Part shown: one piece after another, positions 35,264 to 44,528 of the stretch | Layout of the letters: each line of letters opens with the position of its first letter | Numbering within the stretch: position 1 is the stretch's first letter | Source of the DNA: Lentisphaeria bacterium | Lineage (GTDB): Bacteria > Verrucomicrobiota > Lentisphaeria > Victivallales > Victivallaceae | Direction: 5' to 3' | NCBI GenBank assembly: GCA_017508385.1 | Contig: JAFVZB010000072.1 | Coordinates: forward strand, 1 to 64,000 | Length of the DNA: 64,000 nucleotides | Notes under the pieces: model-generated | What the model saw: only the letters and a program-made list of their open reading frames with translations | The model's database searches: none | Told to the model about the DNA's origin: nothing | Position numbers and translations under genes: made by a program

Positions 35264-35292
35264 ACAATATCAGAAAAAATAACTTTTGTCAA
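35264..35292 (-). promoter_or_regulatory. topA promoter
   Basis: On the minus strand TTGACA (35287-35292), 17-nt spacer and TATTGT (35264-35269). It lies between the lipoprotein gene and topA; no strong terminator precedes it, so some read-through from upstream is possible. Confidence 0.75.
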
Positions 35293-35309
35293 GTTTTTTT
35301 TGAAATTTT

Positions 35310-36068
35310 TTACAACACCGGAGGATTGAACTCATTGTCATCGACCGGAACATCCAGCTTGTAGAAGATGACCTTCTGAGTCTGTTCCTCATCACCGGTA
35401 ACAGAGACCGACTCATCGGGAATCCTTATTCCCTCATAAAGAGTGTAGCTTTTCATGCGGCTGTCGGTGTTGAGGGTTCCCGAGGGAAGCCGGAACGAGG
35501 TCTTCATGCGTGAAGTGAGATAAGTCGAGGCATTGATGTATATCTCAAAGGAGTTTTTCTGATTGTTTGAGCAGTGCAGCTTGAAAAACTCTCCGTCAGA
35601 AGTTTTGCACCGGAATATCTCAACATTTTTGAAAACATCTTTATATCTGGTCGCCGGAGTGTTGAGTTTGGTCAGAGTCTTTATCATCACCATGTGCTGA
35701 GGCGGGATAGGAACAACTTTGTTTGCGCTGTAATCGATACTCCAGGCTGAATTGCCGTTGATGATGTATCCTGAAATCGCTTTGCCGTCTTCCATGACGG
35801 TACATTTGATTTTATCAGGACGCTTGTATTTCAGTTCGATGATTTTGTTTGACGTTCCACCGAAGATACCGCTGTCGGATATATTCTGACGCATGATGTA
35901 GCTCGAAGCCTTTGAAAACTTGCCTTCGGGGTCGGTCGCCGCATCTTTGCGGATTTGCAGTTCGTCAACTGATATCTCTGATGGCAGGAGCGTTTCATCG
36001 GTGCTTGCGCATCCGGAGAGCACGAGCACTGCTGCGAGTGTTGAAAACAGAGTAAAAAACTTGTTCAT
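35310..36068 (-). CDS. Lipoprotein, LolA/outer-membrane-sorting-like fold
   Basis: A 252-residue lipoprotein with signal peptide and lipobox LSGC (Cys20). The mature part is beta-rich with the pattern KYKRPDKIKCTVMEDGKAIS...YIINGNSAWSI, similar to LolA- or LolB-like lipid-binding folds, here quoted in two parts. It lies 21 nt after a HAD phosphatase gene. Its function is not known; a periplasmic role in lipid or lipoprotein handling is a guess from the fold-like pattern. Confidence 0.65.
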   Translation of the reverse strand: MNKFFTLFSTLAAVLVLSGCASTDETLLPSEISVDELQIRKDAATDPEGKFSKASSYIMRQNISDSGIFGGTSNKIIELKYKRPDKIKCTVMEDGKAISGYIINGNSAWSIDYSANKVVPIPPQHMVMIKTLTKLNTPATRYKDVFKNVEIFRCKTSDGEFFKLHCSNNQKNSFEIYINASTYLTSRMKTSFRLPSGTLNTDSRMKSYTLYEGIRIPDESVSVTGDEEQTQKVIFYKLDVPVDDNEFNPPVL

Positions 36069-36089
36069 GATTTGCCTCTTTATATATAG

Positions 36090-36668
36090 TCATTTATCCA
36101 GAATACGGATTATTTCCAGTTTAAGTATCTCAGCCGAGCGGAAACAGTGGGCGTTCCAGCCGTATTTTTCAGCTCCTTCGATAAGATCACTGCGGTCGTC
36201 GGCGTATATCACCGGCTTGCCGTATTTCTTCTCAAACGCTTCAAAAAGTATCGGAGAGGGTTTGTAAGCACCGTAGTCAAAACTGTAAATTCCCTCGAAA
36301 TTGCGCATTTCAGGAAATCTCTTTCTGCTGCCCTCGAGGTGGAAAGTTGAAATATCCGAAAAGAACACCGGAGTTACCCCCATTTCAGGCAAACTGCACA
36401 GCAGTTCCGGCATACCCGGCACGGGATGCAGCAGAATACTGTCGTAAAGCTCGGCAGCTCTCTCAACGGATATGTTTTTACAATAGGGCAGGGCGGTCAA
36501 TCTGCGGAAAAACTCCTCTTCACCGATCTGCCCGAACTCAAAAGCGGCTACGCACTCAGCCAATCCCGGAATATTTCCCTGTTCGACCGGAAGTCCCATT
36601 CCTTTGAACGGAGCGGTTTTTTCAATGGCGATACATACATTGCCGATGTCTATTGCGGCGTATTTCAT
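36090..36668 (-). CDS. HAD-superfamily hydrolase
   Basis: A 192-residue haloacid dehalogenase-like protein. Motif I is IDIGNV with the nucleophile Asp7; the position usually held by the second Asp is Gly (DxGN type, as in YihX-like phosphatases). Motif II is FFSDIS, motif III has the Lys in YKPSP and motif IV is YADDRSD. It is probably a small-molecule phosphatase. Its start overlaps the Mur ligase gene by 4 nt, indicating coupled translation. Confidence 0.8.
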   Translation of the reverse strand: MKYAAIDIGNVCIAIEKTAPFKGMGLPVEQGNIPGLAECVAAFEFGQIGEEEFFRRLTALPYCKNISVERAAELYDSILLHPVPGMPELLCSLPEMGVTPVFFSDISTFHLEGSRKRFPEMRNFEGIYSFDYGAYKPSPILFEAFEKKYGKPVIYADDRSDLIEGAEKYGWNAHCFRSAEILKLEIIRILDK

Positions 36669-38068
36669 AATTTGGCAAGCTCCACTGCAAAATCTCCGAG
36701 GGAGTTATCCCTCGCACCCATAACAACCGCAATGTCGCCACTTGCGGCATTCTCTTTTATATATCCGGCAAGCGTTTTTCTATCCGGAAACAGCAGATAT
36801 TTGTTCCTGTCTGCGGCTCTCTGCTGCCAGTCGCTCCACACCTCGGCGGCGGAGGGCTTTTTGCTTGATGTGCCTCCTGCGTAGTAGGGTTCGAGCAGAC
36901 AGAATACATCGTCTTTACGGAGCACCTTTTCAAGCGCGGCAAAGAGTTCATCACGCATAAATCCGAACGGACCGTAGCCGTGCGGCTGGAATATGGCAAA
37001 CACTCTGCCGCTGGCAAGGCTCTGCATGGTTTCCAGACACGAGGAGACTTTTTCCGGATTGTGGGCGTAGTCATCATAAACCTGATACCCGGTAACACTT
37101 GTTCCGCAGAAATCAGTCCTGCGTTTTATTCCGTCAAACCTCTGTACGGCATTGATGGCGGTTTTGCGGTCAAATCCGGCAAGCTCGAGCAGGGAAATGA
37201 TGGCAAGCGCATTTTTCGCCATGTGAAAGCCGCACTGGGGAAGAGTTATCTTTTCATCACATCCGGTGAACGAGGCAACAGGATTCGGAGTTTTGCCGCT
37301 TTTATCAAGCTGATAACCGGTTACTGCATATTCGGCGTGTTCATCAATGCCGCTCTCAAAAACTTTCACTTCAAGCTGCGGAGGAATAAACTCTCTGACC
37401 AAGTCGTAAACTCCCCGCTCAACGACAGCTCCTTTGCGGGTGGAACTCAGGAATTTGCCGAACACCTGAGCGAGCTCCTCTTTGCTGTAATGGTCGGTTC
37501 CGATATTGAGGATAACGGCGTAGTCGGCGGAGTAGTTGAGCAGACTTTTGTCGCTCTCATCGGCTTCAAAAACAAAGAATTTTCCGTTGCCGCTGCGGTA
37601 GTTTCCCACGCAGTTTTCACTCATGAACCGTTTTGAGACTGCTCCGTTGAGACATCTCGGGTCGGCTTGACAGTTGAGCAGAGCCTCGGCGAGATAGGCG
37701 GTGACGGTGCTTTTGCCGCAACTTCCGGTAACGGCGACAGAGTATTGTTTGTCTGAGCTCAGATTTATCAATTTTGCCAGCAGTTCCGAGCGGTGAAGCC
37801 TTTTGATGGATTTTCCTGCAATGAAGTCGGGATTATCCTCTTCGATGGCACTCGAATAGACCAGAAAATCCGGAGTTCCGGCTTTTGTGTAGGAGCCATC
37901 CTGCGGAAAAATCTCTATGCCCTGATTTTTCAATGGTTGTATGATGTGACGGTTTTCCGGATTAAGTGCTCCGCGGTCGCTTCCGGTGATTTTGTGACCG
38001 AGGTCACGGAAAGCGGCGGCAAGACCGCTCATGCCGATTCCGCCGATGCCGATAAAGTGCAGATGCAT
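36665..38068 (-). CDS. Mur ligase (MurC-like)
   Basis: A 467-residue ATP-dependent ligase starting MHLHFIGIGGIGMSGLA, the UDP-binding motif of UDP-N-acetylmuramate-alanine ligase. The ATP loop reads TGSCGKST (114-121) in place of the usual GTHGKTTT of MurC. FEADESD and DDYAHNP are present. MurC adds L-Ala to UDP-MurNAc; Mpl adds recycled tripeptide. The glycine-rich start favours MurC, but the divergent ATP loop leaves a recycling or paralogous role open. The start is taken at 38068, just after the holA stop. Longer versions would run inside holA. Confidence 0.78.
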   Translation of the reverse strand: MHLHFIGIGGIGMSGLAAAFRDLGHKITGSDRGALNPENRHIIQPLKNQGIEIFPQDGSYTKAGTPDFLVYSSAIEEDNPDFIAGKSIKRLHRSELLAKLINLSSDKQYSVAVTGSCGKSTVTAYLAEALLNCQADPRCLNGAVSKRFMSENCVGNYRSGNGKFFVFEADESDKSLLNYSADYAVILNIGTDHYSKEELAQVFGKFLSSTRKGAVVERGVYDLVREFIPPQLEVKVFESGIDEHAEYAVTGYQLDKSGKTPNPVASFTGCDEKITLPQCGFHMAKNALAIISLLELAGFDRKTAINAVQRFDGIKRRTDFCGTSVTGYQVYDDYAHNPEKVSSCLETMQSLASGRVFAIFQPHGYGPFGFMRDELFAALEKVLRKDDVFCLLEPYYAGGTSSKKPSAAEVWSDWQQRAADRNKYLLFPDRKTLAGYIKENAASGDIAVVMGARDNSLGDFAVELAKL

Positions 38069-38069
38069 A

Positions 38070-39161
38070 TCAGTAGTTCCTCCTTTTTTGCGGAGCCGAG
38101 GTGAGTTTGAGCACGAGCTGCTCAAGAATGATGCGTGAGTTGCCCGCTCCCGAAACAAGAGCTCTTGAGGCATCACGGATGTAAGATATCTTTTCAGCCA
38201 GCTCAGGAGCAGAAAATCTTGTCGCCGCCTCACACACCTTGAACGCCCGGAACGGGTGCATTTTCAATAACATATTGTCGGGATTGGCTTTGCGGATATC
38301 CTCAGGGATATTGTCAAAAGTCCGGGGATTGACATTGCCTCTGATGTGCAGGTCGTCGAGAGCCTTTCTCACCTGTATGGTTTTCTGGAACTCACCTGAA
38401 ATTATCGCCATCAGTTTGATTTCATGCTCCTGCCTTGCCAGCAGAGCTCCGAGCAGAGTTATCGCCTCTTTCTGGTTGTTGGCAGTGAGTGCGGCAGTGA
38501 ACTCCCATGCGATAGCCTCAGGAGTCCTTGAAACCACACATTTGCAGTCATCGAGGGTGACGGTCGGACGGTTTCCTGTGTAGCAGTAGAGTTTTTCCAG
38601 CTCATTGGCAAGAGCGGCACTTGAACCGCCCACCACCTCAGCGAGATACTGAACGGCATCGGCATCGATACGCTTGCCGCACTTCTGGCTCCACTGGAAA
38701 ATTTCCTGCCGTCTGGAGTCGGCGAAATTTCTGTCACCCGGCTTGGAAGTGACTTTGTTTTCGATGACCGCTCCTGCGGCTTTGAGCTTTTTGGCAAAAC
38801 TCTTCCTCTGGTCGAGATTGGGAGCGTCGATGATCACCGTAAGCTCATCGGGCAGCGGGGAAGTGAGCTCTTCGATGACCGAGGCGACGACTTTCGACGG
38901 TTCGTCACCTGAAAAAATTTCCATATCCGGCAGATGTCTGAGCCAGAGTTTCTTGGAGTCCGCCAGAAACGGAGGCGTGCGCAAAGCGTCGAGGAAACGT
39001 ATCAATATATTGTCGATACTTTCCTCGGCGTCTCCTGAGATGACCTCAAGAGCCGGGTCATTTTCCGGCTCGTCGCACTGAGTTATTTCACAGACGACCT
39101 CACGCACCCTGCGTTTGCGGGCGACATCGTCATCTCCTGAAATAATGTATAGTTTACCCAT
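38070..39161 (-). CDS. holA: DNA polymerase III subunit delta
   Basis: A 363-residue clamp-loader delta subunit. It opens with LYIISGDDDVARKRRV. The central segment QYLAEVVGGSSAALANELEKL and the C-terminal helical collar with LLARQEHEIKLMAIISGEF match HolA. The P-loop is degenerate, as expected for delta. It opens the beta clamp during loading. It lies 5 nt after argC and 1 nt before the Mur ligase gene. Confidence 0.9.
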   Translation of the reverse strand: MGKLYIISGDDDVARKRRVREVVCEITQCDEPENDPALEVISGDAEESIDNILIRFLDALRTPPFLADSKKLWLRHLPDMEIFSGDEPSKVVASVIEELTSPLPDELTVIIDAPNLDQRKSFAKKLKAAGAVIENKVTSKPGDRNFADSRRQEIFQWSQKCGKRIDADAVQYLAEVVGGSSAALANELEKLYCYTGNRPTVTLDDCKCVVSRTPEAIAWEFTAALTANNQKEAITLLGALLARQEHEIKLMAIISGEFQKTIQVRKALDDLHIRGNVNPRTFDNIPEDIRKANPDNMLLKMHPFRAFKVCEAATRFSAPELAEKISYIRDASRALVSGAGNSRIILEQLVLKLTSAPQKRRNY

Positions 39162-39166
39162 TTTGT

Positions 39167-40195
39167 TCAGATAAGACCGGCAGCCTCATCGAGTCCGAAG
39201 CGGATGTTGAGGCACTGGACAGCCTGACCTGAAGCACCTTTGGTGAGGTTGTCGATACAGCTGGTGAGAATGACTTTGTTGGTGCGGGGGTCGAGGTTGA
39301 ATCCGATCTCGCAGCAGTTGGTCATAAAGACATACTTGGTATCCGAAGTGCGTTTGGCAGGCAGGACACGGACAAACTGCTCATTGGCGTAAGCTGCCTC
39401 ATAAGCGGCGGCGATTTTTTCCAGTGTGCAGCCGGGCATGGCTTCCATGATGATGGTCGAGTTGATTCCTCTGCTCATGGGGGCGAGGTGCGGAATAAAG
39501 TTGATGCTCAACTCGTCAACTCCGGCGGCGAAAGCCATTTCCTGCTCGATTTCCGGAGTGTGGCGGTGTCCGACCACTCCGTAGGCTCTGAGGCTCTCGT
39601 TGCACTCGGGGTAGATGTATGGCAGGTCAACTTTTCTTCCGGCTCCGGTGACTCCCGAGCAGCTGCTGACGATGATGTTTCGGGTGCTGACCAGACCTGC
39701 GGCAAGCAGCGGAGCAGTCGGCAGAATCGAGCTGGTGGGGTAGCATCCCGGGCAGGCGATGAGGTCTGCTGTTTTAATATCTTCACGATAACGCTCAGGC
39801 AGTCCGTAAACGGCAGTTTTGAGCAGTTCGGGAGCGGGATGCTCGGTTTTGTAGTATTCAAGATATTTTGCCAGACTCTTCAAGCGGAAGTCGGCTGAGA
39901 TGTCGAATACCTTGACTCCTGCTTTGAGCAGGGGAAGAGCGAACTCGGCGGCAAGACCGTGGGGCAGTGCGAGGATGGCGGCATCGCAATTTGCGGCGAT
40001 CTTCTCAGTCTCAGGAGCGACAAAAGTAAGACCGCTTCCGGTGTAGCGGGGGAACACCGTCGAGACGGGCTCGCCTGCGTTTTTGCGTGAAGTGATGGCG
40101 GTTATTTCGACATTGGGATGGCGCAGAAGAATACGCAGAAGCTCCTCACCTGCGTAACCTGATGCTCCGAAAACGGCGACTCTGACTTTATTCAT
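39167..40195 (-). CDS. argC: N-acetyl-gamma-glutamyl-phosphate reductase
   Basis: A 342-residue enzyme of arginine synthesis reducing N-acetylglutamyl phosphate to the semialdehyde with NADPH. The Rossmann motif is FGASGYAGEELLR (9-21) and the catalytic cysteine is Cys151 in ACPGCYPTS. HRHTPEIEQE near the middle is another family mark. No other arg genes are adjacent. It is placed 33 nt after a DUF349 gene in a mixed housekeeping operon. Confidence 0.96.
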   Translation of the reverse strand: MNKVRVAVFGASGYAGEELLRILLRHPNVEITAITSRKNAGEPVSTVFPRYTGSGLTFVAPETEKIAANCDAAILALPHGLAAEFALPLLKAGVKVFDISADFRLKSLAKYLEYYKTEHPAPELLKTAVYGLPERYREDIKTADLIACPGCYPTSSILPTAPLLAAGLVSTRNIIVSSCSGVTGAGRKVDLPYIYPECNESLRAYGVVGHRHTPEIEQEMAFAAGVDELSINFIPHLAPMSRGINSTIIMEAMPGCTLEKIAAAYEAAYANEQFVRVLPAKRTSDTKYVFMTNCCEIGFNLDPRTNKVILTSCIDNLTKGASGQAVQCLNIRFGLDEAAGLI

Positions 40196-40228
40196 TTTAT
40201 GTTTATCCTTATGTTATGTGAAAGTGAT

Positions 40229-42202
40229 TTATTGCTGATTGGCGGAAATTTTTGCCAGAAGCTCCTCAACTTCGCTGACGGCATCTGAGAACTCATCGGC
40301 GTTCAGATAGATGGTCATAAACTCCTGACGCAGATGTCGGATGTCGGAAATACGGGCTTTGCGGCTTCTTTCAACTTCGGTGCGGGCGAAGTTGCCGAGG
40401 ATGGCGGCTTCGAGCTCCTGCGCGAGAGTAAGCGGCTGTTCGTTGTCATTTCCGGCAAGTTCACGCAGTTCAGAGAGTATCTTTTCTGTTGTTTTGCGTG
40501 ATGCCTGAATGATTTTATCCAGCTTTGCTGCGGCATTGGCTTCGGTCGAGTTGAGCAGCTCAAAGACAGTCGCAAGACGGCTGAACTTCACTATTCCCTC
40601 AGGCTTTTCGGCAGGATTGTTGCCGAGAGCCAGCACGATGCGCTTGAATTCGGCAAATTTATCGTTATCGGCTTTGCTCATAGCCTCTTTTTCGGCACGC
40701 TCAAATTTGGAAATCGCCTCGTGCTCTTTTCTGGCGTTGTTGCGGACTTTGAGCTGAGCAAGTTCAGTCATGATATCCTCAGCTCTGGTTCTTCCGGGAA
40801 GGGGGTCGGCGGCGAGGGTCTCAAGCTCTTTCACCAGTTCGGAACTGCGGTTTTCCTTGCGGGAAATGCTCTCTCTCAGGGCTGAGAAGAAGGCATCCAT
40901 GGCGGAGTCGAACTGTTTTCTCAAATCGAGTTCAAACTTACCTGCATTGGCAGTTGCTTTGAATTCCTCACGCAGTTTCTTTGCTCCGTTGCGGTCGGCA
41001 GGGTCGAGCTCTGCAACTTTGGCAATGAGAGCAAGTTTAGCCTCTTTTGCGGCATCGATTTTGCTGTTGCGCTCCTTGAAGAAGGCGTCACGGGCGGTGA
41101 AGAACTTGTCTGCGGCGGCACGGAAACGGGTGAAGAGCTCCTTTTCTGTGCTTCCGGTGTGCGGTAGCTGTTTCCAATCGGCCTGCATGGCTTTGAACTG
41201 TTCAGAAGTGCTTTTCCAGCTGGTCGAGTCGGCGAGAGCCTCAGCAGTGGCGCACATGAGCATCTTCTGCTCGACGGCGACTTTTTTTGCCTGCCTGAGC
41301 TGAGTGTAGTAGTCGTCGATGCGCTTTTGAAGCGGACGGGTGAGTTCGAGGAAACGGTTGTTGACCTCATCTTTCTTCTCATTGGGAACTACTCCGCACT
41401 CTTTCCACTTGAGTCTGAGTTCCTGCAGTTTTGCGGCGGCGGTGTTCAGCTCTTGGTCAGGAATAGCGGCGAGCTCTTCGATTTTTTTGAGCAGATCGAG
41501 TTTTCTGGTGTAACTTTCCCAGCGGGCGAGGTCGAGAGTCTCGTAGTGCTGATTGAGTTTGGTTCTGATTTTGTTGAGCGCATCGGAGTAGCGTTTTGCG
41601 TTGGCAGAGGGAACGCTTCCGATTGAGTCGTACTCTTTTTTGATCTCCTCTTTGGCAGCTTTGATGGCGGCGAAATCCTCAAGAGCGTCGAGAGCCTCGA
41701 GTTTTGCGGTCAATTCGTCGCATTTTTTGATGCGCTCAAGTTCGGCGGCCTGCTCGGATTTGATTTTTTCGAGCAGCGGAGCAAGTTTGTTCAAACGCTC
41801 CTGCACATCACTGTTTTCGGCGGCTCCGTCAAACTGGGAGAGCTTTTTCTCGATGCTTTCGACCTCTTTGGCGGTGGCGAGCTCTCCTGCGGCGATGACG
41901 GAATCGGCTGCCGAGATGATTTTCTGCAGTTCACAGCTGCGCTCTTCGATTTCCTTTCTGAAGAGCTGTACTTTCTTTGAAGCATCGGCATAGCGTTTGT
42001 TGATGACCTCAGCGAACTCCTCCGGAAGTTCGGGCAGGGCGTTGAATTCCGCATCGATCTGCGCAATTTTTACATCGACATCCTGAATCGGAGTATCGGG
42101 CAGCTCTTCAAGTTTTTTGCAGACGCTTTCATAGCGGTGCAGCAGCTCTTTCAACGGTTCCGACAGAGACCCGGACGACAGTGATTGCATTTCGTTACTC
42201 AT
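40229..42202 (-). CDS. DUF349 coiled-coil protein
   Basis: A 657-residue, almost wholly helical, Glu/Lys/Ala-rich protein with several DUF349-like repeats, marked by LRLKWKECGVV, MQADWKQLPHTG and EEFKATANAG followed by a conserved (F/L)-x-x-R-F/Q-x-x-x-x-D-x-F-F pattern. There is no signal or membrane segment. The family has no settled biochemical role. It heads the minus-strand operon with argC, holA and the Mur ligase and is divergent from htpG. Confidence 0.8.
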   Translation of the reverse strand: MSNEMQSLSSGSLSEPLKELLHRYESVCKKLEELPDTPIQDVDVKIAQIDAEFNALPELPEEFAEVINKRYADASKKVQLFRKEIEERSCELQKIISAADSVIAAGELATAKEVESIEKKLSQFDGAAENSDVQERLNKLAPLLEKIKSEQAAELERIKKCDELTAKLEALDALEDFAAIKAAKEEIKKEYDSIGSVPSANAKRYSDALNKIRTKLNQHYETLDLARWESYTRKLDLLKKIEELAAIPDQELNTAAAKLQELRLKWKECGVVPNEKKDEVNNRFLELTRPLQKRIDDYYTQLRQAKKVAVEQKMLMCATAEALADSTSWKSTSEQFKAMQADWKQLPHTGSTEKELFTRFRAAADKFFTARDAFFKERNSKIDAAKEAKLALIAKVAELDPADRNGAKKLREEFKATANAGKFELDLRKQFDSAMDAFFSALRESISRKENRSSELVKELETLAADPLPGRTRAEDIMTELAQLKVRNNARKEHEAISKFERAEKEAMSKADNDKFAEFKRIVLALGNNPAEKPEGIVKFSRLATVFELLNSTEANAAAKLDKIIQASRKTTEKILSELRELAGNDNEQPLTLAQELEAAILGNFARTEVERSRKARISDIRHLRQEFMTIYLNADEFSDAVSEVEELLAKISANQQ

Positions 42203-42307
42203 ATTTTTTCCTGTATTTTTGGACAGTGTTATTTTTCAAATCAACTTACCAGTTTTATAATAATAGCCCGATTTCTGTTTTTTGCAACACTCTATTGCGT
42301 TTAAGAC

Positions 42308-42335
42308 TTGATTTTTTCGTAAAAAAAACTATATT
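42308..42335 (+). promoter_or_regulatory. htpG promoter
   Basis: TTGATT (42308-42313), 16-nt spacer and TATATT (42330-42335), about 43 nt before the htpG start. No CIRCE-like inverted repeat was seen around it. Confidence 0.65.
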
Positions 42336-42378
42336 CAACACTTGTCAAAAGGTTTTTCAACACAAAAGGAGTTTTTTT

Positions 42379-44259
42379 ATGGCAAAGACCCAGAAATTCA
42401 AAACCGAAGTAAATCAGCTTATGGAGCTGATGATCCACTCACTTTATTCCAACCGCGACATCTTCTTGCGCGAGCTGGTCGCCAACGCCGCAGACGCCAT
42501 CGATAAGGCGCATTTTGCCGGCTTGACCAACCCGGAACTGATTCAGGATTGGAGTATCCGTATCGACATCGACAGCGAGAACAAAACCGTCACCGTCACC
42601 GATAACGGAATCGGTATGAACGAAGCCGAAGTCATCGAAAACATCGGAACTATCGCCCGCAGCGGAACCAAAGCCTTCATGCAGATGCTCAGCGAGCAGA
42701 AAGAGAAACTTGCCGAGACTCCCGAACTCATCGGTCAGTTCGGTGTCGGATTTTATTCCGCCTTCATGGTGGCGGATAAAGTTGAGCTGCGCACCAAAAA
42801 AGCAGGCTCCGACGACCCCGCCGTGCTCTGGAAAAGCAGCGGCACCGGCAGTTACACTCTCGATGACTGCGACAAGACCACTCCCGGAACCGAGATCAAA
42901 CTCTTCATCAAAGATGATGCCGCCGTCTATCTTGACCGCTGGAAACTTGAAAACATCATCCACCGTTACAGCGATTATATCGCTTACCCCATCATCCTGC
43001 CGGTAAAGAAGGTCAACGAGGATAAGAGCGAGAGCATCGAGGATAAAGTGGTAAACACCTCCAAAGCCATCTGGCTGAGAAAACCCTCTGAGATCACCGA
43101 GGATGAGTACAAGAGCTTTTACAGCCACCTTTCCAATTTCGGAGGCACCGATTATCTCAAAGCCATCCACGTTTCAGCCGAGGGTGTCAGCGAGTTCAAG
43201 GCTCTGCTGTTCCTGCCCAAAACCGCTCCTTTCAATCTGCTGATGCCCGATATCCAGAAGAAAGGACTCCAGCTTTACGTCAAGCGTGTGTTCATCACCG
43301 ACGAGTGCAAAGAGCTGATTCCCGACTACCTGCGCTTCGTCTGCGGAGTGGTCGATTCCAGTGACCTGCCGCTCAACGTTTCGAGAGAGATTTTGCAGGA
43401 AAATCCCCATCTGGCAAAAATCGAAAAGACCGTCGTCACCAAAGTTCTCGGAGAACTCAAAAAACTGCTCGAAAATGACCGCGAAAGCTATGAGAAGTTC
43501 TTTTCCGAGTTCGGACGTATGCTCAAAGAGGGACTCCATACCGATTTCGCCAACGCCGAGAAACTCAAAGACCTGGTCATGTACGAGAGCCTCAACAGCG
43601 AGCGCGGCAAACGCATAACTCTTGCCGAGTACGTCAACGCCATGCCCGAGAGCCAGCAGGATATCTATTACATCACCGGTGAAAAAACCGATGCCGTCGC
43701 CTCCAACCCTGCATTGGAGTATTTCCGCAAGCAGGGATACGATGTTCTCTTTATGACCGACCCCATCGACGAGTGGGTGATGCAGTCGATGTTCCAGTAT
43801 CAGCAGAAGCACTTCAAATCGGTCACCAAGGGCGATATGGAGTTTGACGGCGAGAAAGAGAAGATCGAAGAGGCACAGAAGAAGTACGCCCAACTTGTCG
43901 ATTACCTCAAGAGCGAGCTCGGAAACGAAGTGAGCGAAGTGCGCTTTTCCGCCCGTCTCACCGACAGTCCCTGCTGCCTCATCGTTGACGGAGCGGCACT
44001 CAGTCCGCACATGGAGCGTCTCTTCAAAGCGATGCATCAGGATATTCCTGAATCCAAGCGCATCCTCGAGCTCAACGCCGACCACGCTCTCATCGAAGCA
44101 CTCAACGCCATGGTGGGTAAAGAGGAAAAGAAAGAGGAGCTTTCACAGTTCGTCCGCATCCTCTGGGAGCAGGCGCTCATCGCCGAGGGAAGTCCGCTCA
44201 AAGACCCGGCTGCATTTGCCAAAGCGGTCACCGCTCTTCTGCTGAAATCAGCGAAGTAA
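42379..44259 (+). CDS. htpG: Molecular chaperone HtpG (Hsp90)
   Basis: A 626-residue Hsp90. The N-terminal GHKL ATPase domain has SNRDIFLRELVANAADAIDK, VTDNGIGM, IGTIARSGTKAF and IGQFGVGFYSAF. The middle and C-terminal dimerisation domains are full length. Ala replaces Ser in the usual ELISNASDA sequence, a minor change. The start at 42379 follows AAAGGAG; longer upstream frames would overlap the promoter. It ends at a perfect terminator hairpin. Confidence 0.97.
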   Translation: MAKTQKFKTEVNQLMELMIHSLYSNRDIFLRELVANAADAIDKAHFAGLTNPELIQDWSIRIDIDSENKTVTVTDNGIGMNEAEVIENIGTIARSGTKAFMQMLSEQKEKLAETPELIGQFGVGFYSAFMVADKVELRTKKAGSDDPAVLWKSSGTGSYTLDDCDKTTPGTEIKLFIKDDAAVYLDRWKLENIIHRYSDYIAYPIILPVKKVNEDKSESIEDKVVNTSKAIWLRKPSEITEDEYKSFYSHLSNFGGTDYLKAIHVSAEGVSEFKALLFLPKTAPFNLLMPDIQKKGLQLYVKRVFITDECKELIPDYLRFVCGVVDSSDLPLNVSREILQENPHLAKIEKTVVTKVLGELKKLLENDRESYEKFFSEFGRMLKEGLHTDFANAEKLKDLVMYESLNSERGKRITLAEYVNAMPESQQDIYYITGEKTDAVASNPALEYFRKQGYDVLFMTDPIDEWVMQSMFQYQQKHFKSVTKGDMEFDGEKEKIEEAQKKYAQLVDYLKSELGNEVSEVRFSARLTDSPCCLIVDGAALSPHMERLFKAMHQDIPESKRILELNADHALIEALNAMVGKEEKKEELSQFVRILWEQALIAEGSPLKDPAAFAKAVTALLLKSAK

Positions 44260-44280
44260 CTCCTTTCCCAAACGCACATC

Positions 44281-44317
44281 TTCCGGAACTTCACTGCAGG
44301 TTCCGGAATTTTTTTTG
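44281..44317 (+). terminator. Terminator after htpG
   Basis: TTCCGGAAC, 10-nt loop, GTTCCGGAA, then a long T run. A perfect 9-bp stem. Confidence 0.92.
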
Positions 44318-44399
44318 CCTGAAAAGCCATTTTAACAAAAATAAAACAATTCGTTTTTGCGTTATATTGGCAAACGAACAAAAATGAAAGGTTTGAAAA

Positions 44400-44528
44400 A
44401 TGTATATTGACGGCGGTACAGGCAGTATGTTGTTTCAGGCGGTTGCAGTAGGATTTTTTTCGTGTCTGGTATTTTCGAGACAGATAATTTCCAAGCTCAA
44501 GCAACTCTTTTTAAGAGATGACAAATGA
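44400..44528 (+). CDS. YID-GTGS membrane microprotein
   Basis: A 42-residue protein beginning MYIDGGTGSMLFQAVAVGFF. It has a hydrophobic helix (about residues 10-27) and a basic C-terminus (SKLKQLF). It resembles the small proteins with a YIDPGTGSM opening that occur beside envelope or polysaccharide genes in several phyla; here Gly replaces Pro. AAAGG lies 8 nt before the ATG. Its stop overlaps the start of the methyltransferase gene (ATGA), so the two are coupled. Its function is unknown; it may be a membrane partner or assembly factor for its neighbours. Confidence 0.8.
   Translation: MYIDGGTGSMLFQAVAVGFFSCLVFSRQIISKLKQLFLRDDK

Noticed and set aside
42203-42378. Heat-shock CIRCE element upstream of htpG
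   Set aside because: No TTAGCACTC-N9-GAGTGCTAA-like inverted repeat could be found; only an ordinary promoter is visible.
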